From Bacillota bacterium (GTDB lineage Bacteria; Bacillota; Dethiobacteria; DTU022): DNA of 28,142 bases. The position numbers and the translations under genes are program-made. The notes under the pieces are model-generated. The model saw nothing but the letters and a program-made list of their open reading frames with translations, had not been told where the DNA came from and ran no database searches. The stretch's first letter is position 1. Each line of letters starts with the position of its first letter. Below, one piece after another: positions 15,706 to 23,415 of this stretch. The DNA lies in the NCBI GenBank assembly GCA_012510305.1, contig JAAZIE010000050.1, forward strand, positions 1 to 28,142. The letters are read 5' to 3'.

Positions 15706-16680
15706 CTAATAGCTGTTATCCTGCATCAGCTCGTCGATATTTTGCCTGGCCAGCGCAGCCGCCTGGGGATGGCGCATTACCAGAATATCCAGGCCGGCTT
15801 GCAGGAAAGCCATCGCCGTGGTCGCTTCCCAGAGCACACCCCGATCTTTCCGCTCACCCCAACCGGGATTATCTTCCACGGGCGTATTCGCTTCCTTGGC
15901 CCGCCAGACCTCGTAACCGACATTGCCGATCATGGGCATGGACAGCATCCGGTCCCCCTGGAGGGCGCCCAGCCGGGCCCGCTCCATAATCGAGTAGGTG
16001 TACTCGATGCCGTAACCCAGGGCAGACATGCAGGGGTCGATGATGATGCGGCCGTTCATGACCATGCTCATCTCGGCAATAAGGATGTTAAGCTGCTTAC
16101 AGATGTTGATATCGATGGGGGAAAGAGCAATTACATTGTGCTGATGGGCCATGCAGGCGCTGGTAATGGCCTTGTAGTTCTCCACTTCGGCGACGCCCAA
16201 AAGAAGGTTTTCACCGGCGCACGCCTCGGCCACTACAGGATAAAGGAGATTGTCTTTCTCTGCCTTTCCGCAACCCACTATAATCAGCGGAACCCCCACC
16301 GCCTCCAAAACCTTTTTCACGGTGGCGGCACAGTCCTCCGGCGAGCGATCTTCAAGATCGGGATCAGCGCTTTGCAGACGGATCTGCACCATATCGGCAC
16401 CGTACTCATCGACGCATTTTTTGGCCCAAGCCGCTGTATCTTCGAAAACATCATCGTAGTATTCTCCAAAGCAGGGATGCCATTCCGGAACCATATCGGT
16501 TATCTCCAGGGTGATAACCGGGCGGTGCGGCATCTCTCCTTCAAAATGCAGGTAGGGCAGCGTGGACTCGCCGCCAACGGTGATGGTATGGCTGCGGGTA
16601 CCGCCCTGTTCTTTGGTCGCCCCCAGGACAACCTCGCCCACTTTGCTTCTATACCTTTCTTTTTGAATCTCTAGCGCCAT
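15706..16680 (-). CDS. acsD: Corrinoid iron-sulfur protein, small subunit
   Basis: The 324-residue delta subunit pairs with AcsC to hold the corrinoid that carries the methyl group to acetyl-CoA synthase. It is a TIM-barrel protein of typical length; recognisable stretches include RSHTITVGGESTLPY near residues 29-43, PEWHPCFGEYYDDVF near 65-79, MVQIRLQSADPD, and DPCMSALGYGIEYTYSIMER near 216-235. The ATG follows GAGGAG. It lies 44 bases after acsC. A six-base palindrome spans the stop codon (15702-15716) but is short. Confidence 0.96.
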   Translation of the reverse strand: MALEIQKERYRSKVGEVVLGATKEQGGTRSHTITVGGESTLPYLHFEGEMPHRPVITLEITDMVPEWHPCFGEYYDDVFEDTAAWAKKCVDEYGADMVQIRLQSADPDLEDRSPEDCAATVKKVLEAVGVPLIIVGCGKAEKDNLLYPVVAEACAGENLLLGVAEVENYKAITSACMAHQHNVIALSPIDINICKQLNILIAEMSMVMNGRIIIDPCMSALGYGIEYTYSIMERARLGALQGDRMLSMPMIGNVGYEVWRAKEANTPVEDNPGWGERKDRGVLWEATTAMAFLQAGLDILVMRHPQAAALARQNIDELMQDNSY

Positions 16681-16724
16681 CTTAACGCTCCTCTCTATAG
16701 AATTCAGGAGTCAACTGCTCTTTT

Positions 16725-18053
16725 TCACTCGAATTTTTCTTTGGCGAACTTGGGAATACCGGCGGCCTCCCGCGGCCCCACCAGCACCTTCCACCCGCCG
16801 GACTCTTCCTCCAGGGTCCCCTGTAAAACAGCCACATGGCCGGGCAGAACAATGGTTTTATGGTTGACCTTCTCCTCGAGACCGGCATCTTTCATCGCCT
16901 TGGCAATAATCTCGCCGCTGAACTTGTTATCCGCGTAAGCTGTCAGCACGGAGATACCCCCTGTATCCACGGAAAGGATATAGCTGGGTACACGGGAATT
17001 TTCCACCTCTCCCTCGACGATAAAGTAGGTCAGGGAGAAGTTGGTGGTGCAGTAAACCGGGGAATCTGCGGTCACCTCGCCCACCTCGTAAAGTCCGGCT
17101 TCCACGGCGATCGGTTTCTGCGGGTCGGTGTACAGGTTCTGACGCCAGGACAGGAGCGGCAACAGGTGCTCCTTTTTGGCCGTCTTCAAGACCACAACGG
17201 AAGCGTACTTGCTCAGATAAACTCCCGCCTGGACAATCTCTTCCAGGGGATCTTCCTTGGTTGTAAAAGTGATCGTGGGGTAGCCGAAGGCGCGGACTTT
17301 CTTGATCGCCCCGCGGCGAAACTGGGTCAGGTCAGCCAGCACCTTGCTGGTATCGCGGGCCCCGCTGTCCAACACCAGATCTTTTTGTCCCAGCGCCACC
17401 ACTTTTTCCACCAGCTCCGCGGTCTTCTCCAGATCCTCTCCGCGAACAGCCAACGGGCATTCGTTGGCCTTGGCCAGCTCCACCATCTTCTCATAATTAT
17501 CTGCCGTGGCTGCATAGAGCAGCGGCTTGCGGGCGGCAACAGCACCGGCAGCTCCCTCCAGCAGCGCCGGATCCTCGCAGATAAGGATCATCGCCTTCTC
17601 TGTTTTCCCGGCTACCGCTTCTACCGCTGCCTTGAACTTGGCTCCGTCCCCCGAATCACATTTTACGGCCACCACGTCAGTGACATAGTGCAGCCCCACA
17701 CGATCAAATTCGAGCTCATCGAAAGCGGCCGCTTCCGCCGCCGCATCTCCGGTATCGCTGATCAAAACCGCTACACCGGTGGGATGGAAAAAGCGCTTGT
17801 CATGACGGAAGAGTTCGGTCTCATCACCCAGTTCGAGCAGATGATCGCCCGTGCCCACCTTGACCAGCTTGATCGGTGGCGCGGAGGCAGACTCCAGGGC
17901 GGCCTTACCTTCCTCGGTGACATAAGGACAGAGATCCAGCGAGGTCTTGCCGCTGGCCAGGGCCATGGCAAAGGCCAGGCAAGTGGGAAAACCACACTCC
18001 TTACAATTGGTTTTCGGCAAATGCTTAAAAATTTCCAATCCGGTTAAACCCAT
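16725..18053 (-). CDS. acsC: Corrinoid iron-sulfur protein, large subunit
   Basis: The 442-residue gamma subunit carries the N-terminal [4Fe-4S] cluster that re-reduces Co(II), and the C-terminal corrinoid-binding domain. The cluster ligands are C17, C20, C25 and C42 (TNCKECGFPTC, then LDLC), identical in spacing to the Moorella protein. The middle TIM barrel follows (RFFHPTGVAVLISDT, FGYPTITFTTKEDPLEE). The ATG follows AAAGGAG eight bases upstream. It is separated from acsB by 86 bases that contain a hairpin. Confidence 0.97.
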   Translation of the reverse strand: MGLTGLEIFKHLPKTNCKECGFPTCLAFAMALASGKTSLDLCPYVTEEGKAALESASAPPIKLVKVGTGDHLLELGDETELFRHDKRFFHPTGVAVLISDTGDAAAEAAAFDELEFDRVGLHYVTDVVAVKCDSGDGAKFKAAVEAVAGKTEKAMILICEDPALLEGAAGAVAARKPLLYAATADNYEKMVELAKANECPLAVRGEDLEKTAELVEKVVALGQKDLVLDSGARDTSKVLADLTQFRRGAIKKVRAFGYPTITFTTKEDPLEEIVQAGVYLSKYASVVVLKTAKKEHLLPLLSWRQNLYTDPQKPIAVEAGLYEVGEVTADSPVYCTTNFSLTYFIVEGEVENSRVPSYILSVDTGGISVLTAYADNKFSGEIIAKAMKDAGLEEKVNHKTIVLPGHVAVLQGTLEEESGGWKVLVGPREAAGIPKFAKEKFE

Positions 18054-18089
18054 TCTCTCGTCTCCTTTCCAAGGGTTATCTTAGACGGT

Positions 18090-18126
18090 AAAGCCCCGGC
18101 TTCATCGTTTCCTCCACCGGAGCTTT
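18090..18126 (-). repeat. Hairpin between acsB and acsC
   Basis: Two 10-base arms (18090-18099 and 18117-18126) pair with one G-U wobble in the minus-strand RNA around a 17-base loop. The hairpin begins 13 bases after the acsB stop codon, a position similar to that of the hairpin after acsE. It is not followed by a T-run. Confidence 0.65.
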
Positions 18127-18139
18127 TCCCTATAACCTC

Positions 18140-20368
18140 CTACATCAGCGGATCCATCGTCAGGGCCGGGTGGCCCTTCTCTTCCAGGAAGGGGAGAATT
18201 TCTTCAGCGGTGGTGCCGACGCTCTCGTCGGCGATCTTGTCGACGAAATCGGCACCCAGGCCGTCTTCTTCAGCCCGCTCCCGCAGCTCGTCTCCGAGGA
18301 ATTCCTTGAGCTCCTTCGGCATCCAGACAAGCCTGGCCAGGCCTCCGTCAGCCCGGATAAACTTGCGGCTGAGCACATAAGTGCGGCCGTGCCCCATGAA
18401 ACCGGGGGTCTGGATTCCCCCGCCCACCGTGCCGGCAAGGGTGGAGAAGGTCATCCCGCAGGGAGTTTCACCGCCGTGCTCGCGGGTGGTGATCATCACC
18501 CCGTTGGCTTCGGGCATGATCGCCATGATGCACTCGAAACAACCGCACGAGGTCATCGGCCGGTCGATGAAGCTGTAGATGGAGCACTCCTCGATAGTGC
18601 GGTTTGTGTTCAGAAAGACATAGTCGTTGATCGACTCCCAAATCCCGTTATGTTCGTCGATGAGCCCCTCCTTGGTAATGGGGCGGCAGGGACCGGTGGG
18701 ATCGATCTCGTAGGTGGCCTTGGAGTCAAGCCAGCTCACCGCCCCGCAAAGGCCCAACCGCTCCGGGGTAACCACGCAGCAGTGGTTCGGAGCAAAGGAC
18801 TGGCAGAGCAGGCAGGAGTAGAATACCTCCACCGCTTCGTCGGTCAGGCCCTTGAGCCGCTCATCGCGGGCGGCATAAAACGTGCGCGCCCGTTCCAGCT
18901 GCTCGTTGACCTTATCTTCATCGGTATAGAGCGTCACCTGGACCCGGTCAACAATGGAGGGGAATTCATCCTTCAGTTTGGCGATAAGCAGCTCCCCGAA
19001 ATGGTGAACCTTGAAGCCTTTTTCCGCGGCGCCCTTGCTGATACGCATCCATACGGTGTCGCGCTGGGCCATATGCCAGATTCCCTCACCGTAGTTGATG
19101 ATATCGTGGAAGCGCCGTTCGAGAACCCCTTCAAAGTCATCCTGCATCTTCCGTCCGAAGACTTTGGTGACGATCCCCAGCGGCAGGGAGCCGCCCTCCT
19201 CGACGGTGTCAACCTCGGGGCCGACAACTTCGATCTTGCCGTCTTCAATCTCATCCTCGCCGACCATATTCACCAGCTCGAAGCATGGTGTGCGCCCGCC
19301 GCCAAACTCGATGCGCATATCGCCCCGGCGGATGACCTCGCCCTCGAAAGCGGGGCCCACGACAATGGGAACGGGGATATCGACGATCTTCAGCTTGATT
19401 CCGCGGATCTCCATCGCTACCTGGATGATATCCTCGTAATTTGGATTGGCGACATACCAGTTTTTGATCTGCTCGTCTTCGGGCAGCTCATGATCGAGGA
19501 TCACCGGGAAACCCAAGAAGATCGCGGCAAACTGGGCGGCCACCTGAACTTCATCCGACTCACCGAGCTGCAGGACAAAGGCCCGCACCCGGCGGCGCTG
19601 GTAGTCACGGGTGTTTTCTCTTTCACCAGGCGGAATCCCGCCGAAGGCCATCCCCGCACGAAGGGCGTAGTTGACCGCGTGGATCACCTGGGTAAAGTTA
19701 CCGGTGGGGAAAGCGATAAAGTCAATCCCCAGCTTCATTCCCGCTTCAATGGCCTGCTCCACCACCTCGTAGGCCAAAAAGATCATGAAGCCCATCCCCT
19801 GGAGCTTTGTAATCAGCTCGCCCAGGGCCTCGCTCGACTTGGCCTTGCCCACGATGACCGCCTGGCCGGGGATAGTCCAGTCGACCAGGAGGATGCCGTA
19901 GCGGCGGACCACCGGGTCGCCCAGGAAACCGGTCCAGGGCTCCACGTGGGGGTTTTCACCATTAAGATAGCGCAGCGCCTCGATAATCTCGGCGGCGTAA
20001 GCGGTTGCTTCACCGCAGAGGCGGGCGTTATAAAAATTAAGCTCCTCCCGAACCTGATTGCGCATCCGGTTCAAAATCGGAGGCAGCTCACCCAGGGTCT
20101 TCACCGCCTCACCGCTTAAAGCCCGGATCACCGGCAGGTAATAACCGGTATCGGGGTAAGCGACCGGATGGTCGGGGCCATAACGGCGGATGGCCTGGTT
20201 GAGCAGAATTTCAGCGTAGCTGGTCGCGATAACGGCGCCGTCGTAAGCCTTTTCAAACAGCTTGACCGGCGGATTTTCTTCGTCAACCGCGCCTTCATAG
20301 ATTTCCTCGAAAGACTCTTTCCACTCTCGAGCTAAAACACCATCAAGGGTGCTGGATTCTTCTGTCAT
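18140..20368 (-). CDS. acsB: Acetyl-CoA synthase (CODH/ACS alpha subunit)
   Basis: The 742-residue enzyme condenses CO, the methyl group and CoA at the nickel-containing A cluster, or splits acetyl-CoA in the reverse direction. A-cluster cysteines C519, C522, C531 and C541 (FYSCLLCQSF and LGLCGAV) and the Cys-Gly-Cys pair C608/C610 (TSCGC) have exactly the Moorella spacing, shifted by 13. The full bacterial N-terminal domain that channels CO from CODH is present (YGPDHPVAYPDTGYYLP near 63-79), unlike the shorter archaeal form. The ATG at 20368 is preferred to one nine bases upstream, which abuts AAAGGAGG. It lies 33 bases after acsA. Confidence 0.97.
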   Translation of the reverse strand: MTEESSTLDGVLAREWKESFEEIYEGAVDEENPPVKLFEKAYDGAVIATSYAEILLNQAIRRYGPDHPVAYPDTGYYLPVIRALSGEAVKTLGELPPILNRMRNQVREELNFYNARLCGEATAYAAEIIEALRYLNGENPHVEPWTGFLGDPVVRRYGILLVDWTIPGQAVIVGKAKSSEALGELITKLQGMGFMIFLAYEVVEQAIEAGMKLGIDFIAFPTGNFTQVIHAVNYALRAGMAFGGIPPGERENTRDYQRRRVRAFVLQLGESDEVQVAAQFAAIFLGFPVILDHELPEDEQIKNWYVANPNYEDIIQVAMEIRGIKLKIVDIPVPIVVGPAFEGEVIRRGDMRIEFGGGRTPCFELVNMVGEDEIEDGKIEVVGPEVDTVEEGGSLPLGIVTKVFGRKMQDDFEGVLERRFHDIINYGEGIWHMAQRDTVWMRISKGAAEKGFKVHHFGELLIAKLKDEFPSIVDRVQVTLYTDEDKVNEQLERARTFYAARDERLKGLTDEAVEVFYSCLLCQSFAPNHCCVVTPERLGLCGAVSWLDSKATYEIDPTGPCRPITKEGLIDEHNGIWESINDYVFLNTNRTIEECSIYSFIDRPMTSCGCFECIMAIMPEANGVMITTREHGGETPCGMTFSTLAGTVGGGIQTPGFMGHGRTYVLSRKFIRADGGLARLVWMPKELKEFLGDELRERAEEDGLGADFVDKIADESVGTTAEEILPFLEEKGHPALTMDPLM

Positions 20369-20401
20369 TTTCTTCATTCCTCCTTTTTACGCAAGATCGG
20401 C

Positions 20402-22369
20402 TTACCACCCGGCAGAGATCGCTTCGGTGTCGTACTTCTCCTGAGCCTGGCGGTGCACCCGCAGCTTCCAGGTACGCTCATTGAGCGCGTCCATGATCAC
20501 TTCAACCGATTTATCGGGATCTTCTTCCCAAATAAAGTAACCGCCGTAAACGTCGTGGGCAATCTGCCTGGCCACACCGTCTACGAGGGCACTGCCGGTA
20601 ATCTCCGGGGTAACTCCCACATGAGTGGGCATGCCCAAGGTTACACACCAGCTGCCGATGGCAACTGCTTTTTCACTCATCGCTTCGGGAGCCGTGGCCG
20701 CATAGGGCACTTTCGGCGTATCCACACCCCACTGGTTGGCCATGAGCGTATTCAGATCGTAGGCGCGTGAATTGTCCACGCAGGAGCCCATGTGGAAAAC
20801 CAGCGGCAGTTTATCCTTCAGCCTGTCGGCATTGGCTTCATTGAGCATACGGTAGAATTCCTTCAGCCCTTCGCCGGCATGCTCTTCCACCGCCTCTGCA
20901 TTCATCAGGTTCAGCTTGGCCGCAGTTCCGGCCATGCAGCCGGTGGCAACCATGAGCACGTTATTCGCGGCGAGGCCCTTGATCACTGTGACGCAGCTGT
21001 GATCGTGCATTACGCGCAGGTTGTTGCAACCGCAGAGAAGCACCACTCCGTTCAGCTGTCCCGAATCGATGGCATCGGTAAGCACCTTGATCGGGTTGTC
21101 CGGATTGACCGCTCCAAAGACATCGAGCATCGCCTCGACGCTGAAACCGGCGGTAACCTTGTTTTTCAGCTTGGGCACATCGATGCGATCAGGCAGCCTT
21201 TCCTTGTACGCCTCGATCGCCAGGTGGATAATCTCGCGAGCCTTCTCCATAGCCCGGTCTTCGGTAAATTCCACGTGATGGGCCCCGGCTATTTTCGAAT
21301 GCGACATCGTCGTAACAATGCGGGTATGGAAACATTCGGCCACCGCTCTCACGCCGGGCATGATACACTGCACGTCGACGACCATGGCGTCGATCGCCCC
21401 GGTCATGATCGGCAGCTCCTGCGAAAGGAAGTTGGTCAACATGGGCACTCCCTGGCGCATGAGAACCTCGTTACCGGTGCAGCAAATCCCCATGCACTTG
21501 ATCCCCTTGGCTCCGACGGCTTCGGCTTCCGCCGTCATATCGCGGGCCGCCCGGACAATCATCTCGCTCAAGAGCGGGTTGTGCCCGTGCAGGGCCACAT
21601 TGACCATCTCGGGATCGATCACTCCGAAGTTGGCTTCCGAAGTAACCGGTTTGGGAGTGCCGAAAAGGATATCCGAAAAATCGGTGGCGATATGTTCGGC
21701 GGCAAAGTCGGCCAGGGACGTTTTTAGCCCCTGGAAAACCAGGTTAACCGGATCGGAGTCGACCCCCATATGGGTCTGACCCATAGTTTCTGAGATTGCG
21801 GTTTGGACGCTGCGGGGATGAATATTGCAGTCGGCAAATTTTTTCATCCGCCCCTCGGTAATGGTACCCTCAAGCCAGCGCAGCGGCTCATCCGTAAGCT
21901 TGGTAAAATCGCTGACGGCGGCGTCCAGGACTTCTTTTAGCAGATCCTGCTCCTCTTTTCCTTCAACCGACAGACCGATCGTCTGCGCAACGCGGCGCAG
22001 CTTCTCCGGATCTTCTACGCTGTAGTCGGGCGCATTCCCCTCGAGCATCTCTTTGACGGTATAAATGAGATGGCGGCCGTGATCGGCGTGGGCCCCGCAT
22101 CCCCCGTTGATCGCGCGAATGAGGTTACGGGCGACAATGGTATAGCCATGCGCACCGCAAATGCCCTTGGAAGCTTTTCTGGTGATACGGCAGGGACCTT
22201 GCAAGCAGATGCGGCAGCAAACTCCGGTGCGTCCAAAATTACACTGCGGCTGCGACTTGACGTAACGGTCGTATGCGGTCTCGACCTGTCCGTCATTGCG
22301 ATCTAAAATCTCTAGAGCAGCCGGATCCACTGTTCTCTTGTTGTCTACCTTTTTTTTCTCTTTGGACAT
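20402..22369 (-). CDS. acsA: Carbon monoxide dehydrogenase, catalytic subunit
   Basis: The 655-residue Ni-Fe CODH interconverts CO2 and CO and supplies CO to AcsB. Cysteines C43 and C51 (D cluster) and C52, C55, C60 and C71 (B cluster) appear in CNFGRTGVCCRICLQGPC and GICGAHG. C-cluster residues include H261/H263 (LHGHNP), C296/C297 (ICCTGNE), C335 (VQCIMPG) and later Cys motifs LLCGCNN, TGCMAGT and GSCVDN. Position next to acsB marks it as the ACS-associated form. The frame begins at a TTG (22405), but the ATG at 22369 is better, with AAAGGAGG upstream, although the 13-base spacing is long. Confidence 0.96.
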   Translation of the reverse strand: MSKEKKKVDNKRTVDPAALEILDRNDGQVETAYDRYVKSQPQCNFGRTGVCCRICLQGPCRITRKASKGICGAHGYTIVARNLIRAINGGCGAHADHGRHLIYTVKEMLEGNAPDYSVEDPEKLRRVAQTIGLSVEGKEEQDLLKEVLDAAVSDFTKLTDEPLRWLEGTITEGRMKKFADCNIHPRSVQTAISETMGQTHMGVDSDPVNLVFQGLKTSLADFAAEHIATDFSDILFGTPKPVTSEANFGVIDPEMVNVALHGHNPLLSEMIVRAARDMTAEAEAVGAKGIKCMGICCTGNEVLMRQGVPMLTNFLSQELPIMTGAIDAMVVDVQCIMPGVRAVAECFHTRIVTTMSHSKIAGAHHVEFTEDRAMEKAREIIHLAIEAYKERLPDRIDVPKLKNKVTAGFSVEAMLDVFGAVNPDNPIKVLTDAIDSGQLNGVVLLCGCNNLRVMHDHSCVTVIKGLAANNVLMVATGCMAGTAAKLNLMNAEAVEEHAGEGLKEFYRMLNEANADRLKDKLPLVFHMGSCVDNSRAYDLNTLMANQWGVDTPKVPYAATAPEAMSEKAVAIGSWCVTLGMPTHVGVTPEITGSALVDGVARQIAHDVYGGYFIWEEDPDKSVEVIMDALNERTWKLRVHRQAQEKYDTEAISAGW

Positions 22370-22435
22370 ATCTTTTTTCTGACCTCCTTTTAAATATTCA
22401 AGCAATTAGCTTCAAAAAAACACGCTGCTGTGATT

Positions 22436-23215
22436 CTATGTCATTTTTACTTTGCCATCACCTCCACCGATTTGCTCGTAAATCTCTTTGATCCCGGGCA
22501 CCAGGCATTCCCTGTTTTCCATCGGGTAATCGCTTTGCCGGGCCTGTTCCAAGACTTCCTCGGAGAAAGGGAGCATCGCCAGGATGCGCTCTTCCGGTAA
22601 GGAGGTACAAAGGTAGCTTCGATCGGCCTCCGTGCGGATCTTGTTACCAACAAAGAGGACCTTCGGCAGCGCCAGGTCGGAAGCGAGGCGATCTACAGCC
22701 AGCGCGGTAGTGACTGCAGCCCGGGTCGGCTCCACCACTACCAGCATCGTCTTAATTCCGCGAGCGGTACCCCGGGTAAGATGTTCGATCCCGGCGCTCA
22801 TGTCAAGCACCACCGCCTCCGGACGATCGAGGAGCACATTGGTTAAAACAGCGTTTAAAAAAGCACTTTCCTTGCAGTAACAGGCGGTGCCACCCTGCTT
22901 GATCCCCCCCATCTTCAGAAAACGGATGCTGCCAAAAGGAAGGACGTATTCCTCCAAAATGTCATCCACAGAAGGGTTGAGATCGACAAAGGCCCCGCCG
23001 CCGGCATGTTTTTCGAGGATCACTTCTTGAAGATCGCTTAACGGCGGCAGCGCGGCAAGCTTTTCCGGGTTGAGCCCTAAAACCAGGCCCAGGTTGGCAT
23101 CAGGATCGGCATCAACAGCAAAGGTGGGGACGTTATCTCGCTTCAGACAGTGGAGTATATTGGCGGCAACGGTTGACTTTCCGGCCCCCCCTTTACCGGA
23201 AATGGCAATTTTCAA
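22436..23215 (-). CDS. cooC: CODH nickel-insertion ATPase CooC/AcsF type
   Basis: The 259-residue MinD/ParA-type P-loop ATPase matures nickel enzymes of the CODH/ACS complex. It has the deviant Walker A GKGGAGKST (7-15), VDADPDANL (34-42), and the metal-binding C112-Y-C114 motif (ACYCKES) of CooC dimers. DMSAGIEHLTRG is the switch region. It starts with TTG behind AAGGAGG at six-base spacing. It is the first gene of the acs run and precedes acsA by 66 bases; whether it serves CODH, ACS or both cannot be told from sequence. Confidence 0.93.
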   Translation of the reverse strand: MKIAISGKGGAGKSTVAANILHCLKRDNVPTFAVDADPDANLGLVLGLNPEKLAALPPLSDLQEVILEKHAGGGAFVDLNPSVDDILEEYVLPFGSIRFLKMGGIKQGGTACYCKESAFLNAVLTNVLLDRPEAVVLDMSAGIEHLTRGTARGIKTMLVVVEPTRAAVTTALAVDRLASDLALPKVLFVGNKIRTEADRSYLCTSLPEERILAMLPFSEEVLEQARQSDYPMENRECLVPGIKEIYEQIGGGDGKVKMT

Positions 23216-23354
23216 ACCAATCCTCCTTAAAATGAGAGAATTTTGACTGTAGCCCCTTTATACAAACATCGTATTCGACAAAGCGGAGATAAACTCCTTT
23301 ACCGGTGAAGAAGTTTGTAATTTCACAAAATTTGAACCCGGGCTGCCCGGTAAA
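23216..23354 (-). promoter_or_regulatory. Probable promoter region of the cooC-acs-met operon
   Basis: The segment between the clpC terminator and cooC must hold the operon promoter if the terminator works. On the minus strand a TATAAA box lies near 23259-23264, but no good -35 is at standard spacing. GGAG-ATAAA-CTCC (about 23286-23298) is a small palindrome upstream of it that could be a regulator site. Confidence 0.35.
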
Positions 23355-23390
23355 ACAGAAGGCCCGGCGCTCTGCACCGGAGCCTTCTGT
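23355..23390 (-). terminator. Terminator of the ctsR-clpC operon
   Basis: The outer arms ACAGAAGGC (23355-23363) and GCCTTCTGT (23382-23390) pair perfectly and enclose a CCGG/CCGG inner pair. On the minus strand the stem ends in TTTTA. It begins 25 bases after the clpC stop. Confidence 0.75.
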
Positions 23391-23415
23391 AGATTAATAT
23401 GCTCCGGGAAATAAG

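Noticed and set aside
16836..18047. A 403-codon plus-strand open frame opposite acsC
   Set aside because: Antisense shadow of acsC; no recognisable protein features. Similar long shadows lie opposite pyrD (2823-3830), pyrC (4958-5905), hbd (10011-11144), thiolase (11803-13047), metF and clpC.
18170..20119. A 649-codon plus-strand open frame opposite acsB
   Set aside because: It is the antisense shadow of acsB in GC-rich DNA. The minus-strand product has all A-cluster cysteines, while the plus-strand translation has no family features and no ribosome site.
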